From Aphelocoma coerulescens (Eukaryota > Chordata > Aves > Passeriformes > Corvidae), in NCBI RefSeq assembly GCF_041296385.1, contig NW_027183981.1, positions 992,001-1,056,000 on the forward strand: a stretch of DNA of 64,000 bases, read 5' to 3'. Shown one piece after another: positions 49,102-64,000 of the stretch; the first letter of the stretch is position 1; each line of letters opens with the position of its first letter. The position numbers and the translations under genes are program-made. The notes below the pieces were generated by a model, which worked only from the letters and a program-made list of their open reading frames with translations, was not told the DNA's origin and made no database searches.

Positions 49102-49441
49102 TGTGTATACAAAAACGCTGCTAGCAAGAATTTTTCTTACTTCTTTCCAGTCCCGTGAGAGACTTTTCTCTCTCATGGAAGATATTAGCAGAGTTCTATA
49201 AACTATGAACACCTGTGACCTTGCAAAGCTTTGTTTATGGTATAGTAGAAAAATATTTTGACAATGGATGTTTTAGGATTTTAGCCAATCACCCCAAGCG
49301 GTGGCTGATCCTTTGACCAATTAGACTGAAGAAAAAAGTCTATAAGAGAGTTGTAAAATAATTAAATAAATCAATGTTGCTGCACAATTCCTGCCTGTTG
49401 GATCTCTCTTCTCCTCCCTACCACTGTGGGACACCGTGACA
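49102..49441 (+). repeat. 3' LTR of the provirus
   Basis: This LTR has the same length as the 5' LTR. They differ at about 14 sites, all in the outer 110 bases, while a central stretch of about 230 bases is identical. Confidence 0.92.
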
Positions 49442-49447
49442 CAGGAC
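49442..49447 (+). repeat. Target-site duplication CAGGAC, right copy
   Basis: This matches the left copy exactly. Confidence 0.92.
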
Positions 49448-51149
49448 ATTTTCCATCTGTGCAGGAACAAGGGGATCCAGGGGGCTGTGGCTGGGGCAGG
49501 TGGTGCAGGTGAGGGGGCTCAGTTATGGCTTTGGGAAGGACCCAAGGAACCCTTAGTCCACTACAGAGGGGACAGAGGACTCAGAAGGACAGTCTGGGCA
49601 TGATGTGTGGGAAGGCGAAGGTAAATTTGGAGAGGAAATATGATGGTCAGTCTCTGCATGGGGACTGCTCTGGGGTCATGGGATCACAGCCCATCACTGT
49701 CCCCTCCAAACTCCAGGAGTCACAGCTACCACCTCTGAGCCACCTCTGTGCCACCTCGGCTGCTTCAGAGAGAAGAAGCAGACATTGCAGAGGTCCATTC
49801 CCTGTGGAATGCTCTGCCTGGGCTGTTTTTCTCTCTGGATGCCTGTAGAAGAGTATCAGTGTTCCATCCAATGTGGGACTGGGGAGCAGAACCCCTGAAA
49901 AACTGCTCAGCAAAGCCAGAACTAATCACAGGTGAGCAGGGGAGATGATCCTGCCCCACAGGAGCTGGGTCCAGGCACTCAGGTGGGGGTGAGGGAGCTG
50001 CAGAGTGGGTGTCCGGAGCTGCCAGCAAATCCAGCCCAGTATGGCTGCAGCCTCTCCCCCAGCAGGTTCAACCTGCTGTGGTGAGCAGGTGTCTCAGAGC
50101 CATGCGGACACACAGACAGGCACAGGACAGACAGATACTCACCTGCCACCAGCAAGGCAGTCACCCACAGCTCCCCTGCACAGGACCCCCATCCCACATC
50201 AGTGTTTATCCCATGACGACAATCCCCTATCCCAGGATCAGCACCCACCCCGTGGATGTGATGCCTGATCCTGGGACCAGCCTCCATCCTGTGACCATGA
50301 TCCCTTATCCACCCTGGGACTAGCGCCCAAGAGTGTGATCCCCTATTGCAGGACCAGCATCGACCCTGTCAGTGTGCTCCCTTATGCACACTGGGACCTG
50401 CATTCCTGCTTCCAGCTACATTAATGCCTTCTGCACCTGGAGTGCCTTGAAACCCCCCTGTACCAGCTCGTATCTGCATCACAAATCTCAGGAGCTCATT
50501 CCTTCCAGAAGGCTATTGATACTGGTCTTGAAGGCACCTGGAAATAGCATCTCAGTTCTGCCCATGTTGTCCAGAAATTCCTCCCTGCATCAGGAACACC
50601 CTGGGTGGGGGCGTCCCTACATTGTTCAGGCACCTGAAGCAGCTGCAGCTGTTTGTGACCCAGGAGAGAAGATATTACCTGTGCCATTACCTTTCCATAG
50701 GGATACAGAAGCTCCCTACCTGCCTCTGTGATTCTGGGGAGTGTGATCCTGGTTCGTTAACTCCAGTGAAACCCACCCTGCTCATCAGAAAACCCACCTG
50801 AACCTTTCTCTTTAATGCGATGGAGAAATGTCTCTGCATCCCGGGGCTGTTGTGATGACAAATCACCTGAGGAGCATTGATGAACCGTAGGAGTGTGCAG
50901 GAATTGTACAAGTAAGGGATAAATAATCCATGGACAGAAGTTGGGCTGCTCTGGAACTCCCAGTTGCAGTCAGGAATGTGACCTGTGGATCAGAACCTGT
51001 GGTGATGGATAGGGGGTGTTTTAGCCCCAAATCCACACGTCCTGTGGGCTTGAGACTGGATTTAAAACAGGAAGAACACGTTAAAATCTTCATTAAACAT
51101 TGGAATAACATAAAGTTACAAATTAACTTTTACTTAACTACAGGGATAA
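49448..51149. other. Intergenic DNA, no gene seen
   Basis: The sequence is of ordinary composition, with no open frame of recognisable family and no clear repeat structure. Confidence 0.5.
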
Positions 51150-51670
51150 AAAGTCACAGAATCTTCAGACCACTAAGGTTGGAAAAGACCTCCAAGATCA
51201 GTGAGTCCAACCTTTGACCAAACACCACCTTGTCACTCAGCCAGAGCACCGAGTGCCATGCCCTCGAACACCTCCAGGGATGGGGACTCCACCACCTCCC
51301 TGGACAGCCGCTTCCAAGGCCTGACAACCCTTTCCATGAAGGAATTCTTCCTGATGTCCAACCTAAAACTCCCCTGACACAGCTTGAGGACGTTTCCCCT
51401 TGTTCTGTCCCATGTCCCCTGGGAGCAGAGCCTGATCCCCCCGGCTGTCCCCTGACACAGCTTGAGGACGTTTCCCCTTGTTCTGTCCCATGTCCCCTGG
51501 GAGCAGAGCCTGATCCCCCCGGCTGCCCCCTCCTGTCAGGGAGTTGTGCAGAGCCACAAGGTCCCCCCTGAGCCTCCTTTTCTCCAGGCTGAGCCCCTTT
51601 CCCAGCTCCCTCAGCCGCTCCTGGTGCTCCAGCCCCTGCCTCGGCTTCGTTCCCGTCTCTGAACACGCCA
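51150..51670 (-). mobile_element. CR1 LINE 3' fragment, antisense
   Basis: TCACAGAATC, then GGTTGGAAAAGACCTCCAAG and GAGTCCAACC, is the reverse complement of the CR1 3' end. The fragment extends into the terminal coding region as frame-broken sequence. A 78-base segment is tandemly doubled within it. Confidence 0.88.
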
Positions 51671-51899
51671 TTCCACCGATACCGGAGTGAAAAGCCAGCC
51701 GCGGTCGGAGCAAAGCCTGTGTGAGACCACGATCAGTTTTTTTTAACCTGATGGTTTAACCCAAGAAGTGTCTGCCCAAGGCAGGGACCCGGGCCCGTTT
51801 CTGCCGCGTTAACCAAACTCTCCGTGAGAAACCCACGAGCGGGACCCGAACCCATCTCGGGGGAAATTTCACACCGCAAAAGGGAAATAAAAGCAGCCG

Positions 51900-52038
51900 A
51901 TTCTCTGTCATCGACAAAACGGGGCAGAGGAGGGGAAGGGGCGCGGAGGAGACCCCGCACCGCCCTGTTCGGGGAGCACCGCCCTGTTCGGGGGCGGGGA
52001 TGGTGCGGCCGCCCCGCAGCGCTGCAGCCGCCGCAGCG

Positions 52039-52062
<24 letters not shown>
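51900..52062 (+). promoter_or_regulatory. CpG-rich ACADM promoter
   Basis: A GC-rich, CpG-dense stretch ends at the ACADM start. It contains GGGGCGGGG and two direct copies of GCACCGCCCTGTTCGGGG at 51,957 and 51,976. No TATA box is seen, typical of a housekeeping promoter. Confidence 0.55.
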
Positions 52063-61118
<9,056 letters not shown>

Positions 61119-61690
61119 GGGATGTGGCAGCTCCAGGCCTGGTATTCCAGGGAAAGGGATTGTGCTGCATTTCTCCATTAGAAAAACATGGGAAAATCCC
61201 TTTTTGGTCAAACTCCTGTTCTGGTGCCTGATCCAGCACAGGCTCTGGGACCCCACCCATCCCCTGAGCCCATCCCACTGATTGAACATCTCAAACATCC
61301 CTAAGTCCCATAGGGATCATATCGCTCTTCCCAAATCAACCTTTGGCTTTCAGCAGCAAAGGAGACAAAACCTTTCCCCAGCAGACCTGGATGAGCAAAG
61401 AGTGAAACAAATTCTCATTTTTAAAAATTTTTGCCAGTGAGAGCAAAAATCCAGCACATCCCAGGGGTCGGATTTGGGGTGTTTCCATGTTTTTAATGGC
61501 ACTGATAGGCTCTTTGTTTATCCCTGGGGCTTGGGTGATAGCAACTGGATCAACCTCAGGGAACTTAAAAAACCTGACTTTTCCTCCTCTGGAGGGGCCC
61601 AGCTGGCTTTGGCACTTAGGCTTCAGGGCCCCAGTTCCCAATATCCATAGGAAACACTGTGGGTTTGGAGCCTTTCAACAGCCAGATCTA

Positions 61691-61696
61691 AATAAA
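61691..61696 (+). terminator. Poly(A) signal of ACADM
   Basis: AATAAA lies 573 bases after the stop, and no earlier AATAAA was noticed in the 3' region. Confidence 0.65.
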
Positions 61697-62159
61697 AATT
61701 AAAGTGAATCCATGTTTCTCATGCCTTGAGACAGAATTCCTTGTTATGGGTGAGTGGTAATGATGGTGTGTGAGAGAGGCTGCATGTGTCCTGGGAGGAA
61801 AGGAGTGGGATGAGGCAATGGGAACCTGAATGAACTGATCTCGTGGAAAAGTGTGCAGGAAATGGGCTGGGTTTGGGCATTGCATTGTGGGCTGAGCTGG
61901 GCCTCGCCCTGATGCCCTGATGCAGGCCAGGAATGAAACTTGTGCAGCACAGAGGATTTCCCTGGAAAAGACCTGTTCTGGAATCATTGCCAGGCCCCAA
62001 CAAAAGCTGTCAGTGTTGACAGGGCAGGGGCGGCTGATCCCTCACTCCTCGCACACTGGTGGGATCCACTGCCATGTGCCAGTCTCAGCATGGGACAGGC
62101 TGGTGGGTGGGACTGGGGTGGGCTGGGAATGGACAGGGAAGGATGGAATGGGGATGGAA

Positions 62160-62720
62160 GTGGATGGGCGCTGTGCAGAAAAGCCACACTACGAAAAGCC
62201 AGTGTCCACAAAGGAGACAGAGGAGTCCTGCAACTTTACTCGAATAAAGGGAGAGAGTCCACTGGGGCACACGCCCGTGGGGTCTCTCTCGAGATTTTGG
62301 AGGACGCAGCCTCCTTTTATCCTAAACTCCCGGCCGCATGTTGCTCTCTTCCTTTCCCCATCGGCTGAGGTACCAGGAAGGCACAGCCTTCCCGAACCAC
62401 TGACCCCATATCCCCCCTTGAACATGTGTCGCTGTTTTCCCCTGAAGTTCAGAAGTTCAGACCATCTGCAAGAGACTTTGTACAGACCGTTTGTCCTATT
62501 ACCCTAAAGTTCAGGAGCTCAAACTGTCAAACCACCTGAGTGCTGTAACAAACTTAAGCGAGTGGATGTTCATAGGGATATTAAGACCCATTTCAAAGGC
62601 ATTAATGCTCATTTCTAAGACAGTAGCTGTTGTGATAAGAAGTGATGCAGAGTCCCCAGGCAGGTGCAAAGGAGAGCCACTTTATTGCAAAAACCTAGTG
62701 TTTTTAAGCAGTTAGCCAGT
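62160..62720. mobile_element. LTR-like sequence downstream of ACADM
   Basis: CGAATAAAGGGAGAG, then GGGTCTCTCTCGAGATTTTGG, looks like an LTR R-U5 on the + strand. A minus-strand AATAAA (TTGCAATAAAGTGG) lies near 62,685. Ends and orientation are not resolved. Confidence 0.35.
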
Positions 62721-62919
62721 TATCAGTTTACGTAGTTTTAAAGCACAACAAACATAATTCAACCACCCACCATACACCACAATGTGAACACGTGATGGTC
62801 AATGTCCTGGGATGACTTTATGATGTGTATCCCATATCGCTGCTCTATGCCCAGAAATTAATTTTGTGCCGTTCTGTGCCTTTAAACTGAGCCTGAGAGA
62901 GGGAAGAGAAAAAACCGAA

Positions 62920-63375
62920 TGAACTTTTCAAAACAGTTGTTCAAGAACACAGATATGCACTCCTCTATGTTCTCCCATTGTGATAGCAAGAGCAGAGGAA
63001 GTGCCCTTCTTGCTTTTCAGCCAGCTTTTGGCTCCTTTTCTCTGGAGGGAGACAGAGAGTTGAACTTTGTTTTCCTGGGATTTCAGTTTTTCCCTTCTCT
63101 TCTGGACTGTTTCAACATCAGAACACATCGGAGAATTTTCCACCGAGGCCCCGGAGGTGGGCCCACACCGAGCCAGCTCCTAGGAGGAGGAAAGAGACCA
63201 CACCTACAGAAGGACTCTGAAATATTCCAAGGTTTCTCTCCACAGTGAGAGGTTTTATATTTAGCATTATTATCCTTTTCCTGTGTGTTGGTTAAATAAA
63301 TAGTTTTTTATCTCTTTCACTTTCCCTGGAGGAAAAATTTTTTTCCTGAACCTGGTGGGGGAGGGATGGTTGTAA
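62920..63375 (+). mobile_element. LTR-like sequence at the right end
   Basis: An open-ended segment with GGTTAAATAAATAG (AATAAA near 63,294) and a T-rich stretch resembles an avian retroviral LTR. No target-site duplication was established. Confidence 0.3.
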
Positions 63376-63639
63376 CCTGCCTTCTATCAGAAGGTATTTT
63401 CCTCCAAATTTGTCCAAACTGGCACGTTTTTCTACCCTTAATTCAGCTGTGCCTCCTTCCTACAGTCCTTTTCTACTTAGCCAAAGTAACAGGCATGAGC
63501 CATGATTTCACAAAGGCAACAAAGCCTTCATTTTATAAGGTTTTACCTATGTGCAAAAAGTAGTGAAGAACCCCGCACCCATTCTTCCACACTGAGTCTT
63601 TTCTAAAGACATTAGCACCCATTTCTCCTATCAGGAGGA

Positions 63640-63900
63640 AAGCAATTGGGATGGGGATGGAGGCAGCTTGGATCGAGCCTGCTAGGGGGGAGAAAGTTGC
63701 AATGGGAATGGAGGTGGATGGGGATAGAGCCGGTTGAGATGGGGATGGAGGCGGATGAATGGGGATGGTATGGGCATGGAGGGCGATAAAGGGGGAACGA
63801 GGCCGATGGGATGGGGATGGATGACCAGAGGTGGATGGGAGCAAATGGAGGTGGTTGAGATGGGAATGCAGGCCAATGGGGGCGCATGGATGTACGGACA
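63640..63900 (+). repeat. GGGGATGGAGG-type degenerate minisatellite
   Basis: Loosely repeated GGGATGGAGGCGGATG words run for about 250 bases near the right edge. No gene is seen. Confidence 0.6.
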
Positions 63901-64000
63901 GACTGTGGAAAGCTCAGCCATCCTGGACCATGGCCAGTTGGATCTGAGTCAGCAGTGCCCTGGAAACTTCCTCCTGAGGGGCAGCTCCGATCTCTGCTCT

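Larger units (their letters stand above)
43110..49441 (+). mobile_element. Defective class II endogenous retrovirus (provirus)
   Basis: A 6,332-base provirus has two 340-base LTRs, a CAGGAC target-site duplication, a PBS-like site after the 5' LTR and a polypurine tract before the 3' LTR. Internal order is gag (split by a solo LTR and by frame changes), dUTPase-protease in another frame, then an RNase H remnant joined to integrase. Reverse transcriptase and env are missing. dUTPase fused upstream of protease points to a betaretrovirus-like (ERVK-type) lineage. It is an old, non-functional genomic copy, inserted in the sense direction relative to TNXB and ACADM. Confidence 0.93.

Overview
The window is nuclear DNA from a bird, probably a songbird. 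The signs are GC-rich, minisatellite-laden short introns typical of a microchromosome, CR1 LINE fragments, a class II endogenous retrovirus, and a tenascin gene with the Ser-Pro-X domain known from avian tenascin-Y/X. Three vertebrate genes, all on the + strand, are supported exon by exon with matching splice phases.

Region 1 (1-2,500) holds the last three exons of an MHC peptide-transporter gene (TAP family, TAP1 favoured). Region 2 (about 4,980-34,470) is a complete tenascin-X gene (TNXB) of 32 coding exons: signal peptide and heptad region, one full EGF repeat, a two-exon FNIII domain, a Ser-Pro-X exon, twenty one-exon FNIII repeats, a second two-exon FNIII domain and a five-exon fibrinogen-like domain. 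The conceptual protein is about 3,159 residues. FNIII exons 4-14 form a young tandem array in which two exon types alternate, with copied introns full of (TGGA)n microsatellites. TAP next to TNXB is what is expected of the avian MHC.

Region 3 (34,470-52,000) has no recognisable host coding gene. It holds a 1.39 kb CpG-rich block present twice (36.8-38.2 kb and 39.9-41.3 kb), LTR-like and simple repeats, and a defective class II provirus at 43,110-49,441. The provirus has 340-bp LTRs, a 6-bp target-site duplication, gag, dUTPase-protease, and an RNase H remnant plus integrase. It lacks reverse transcriptase and env, and a solo LTR with its own 5-bp duplication is inserted in gag.

Region 4 (52,000-61,720) is a complete 12-exon ACADM gene (medium-chain acyl-CoA dehydrogenase, 422 residues), with a CpG-rich promoter and a polyadenylation signal. 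Its flanks carry CR1 fragments, and the last 2.3 kb of the window holds LTR-like and purine-rich repeat sequence.

The genes do not form a functional unit: TAP is antigen processing, TNXB is extracellular matrix, and ACADM is mitochondrial fatty-acid oxidation. ACADM beside TNXB is not the usual vertebrate arrangement, and is either a lineage-specific rearrangement or an assembly join. No wholly new system was found. The most unusual features are the TNXB repeat-exon array with its splice-site changes, the duplicated CpG block, and the mosaic provirus.
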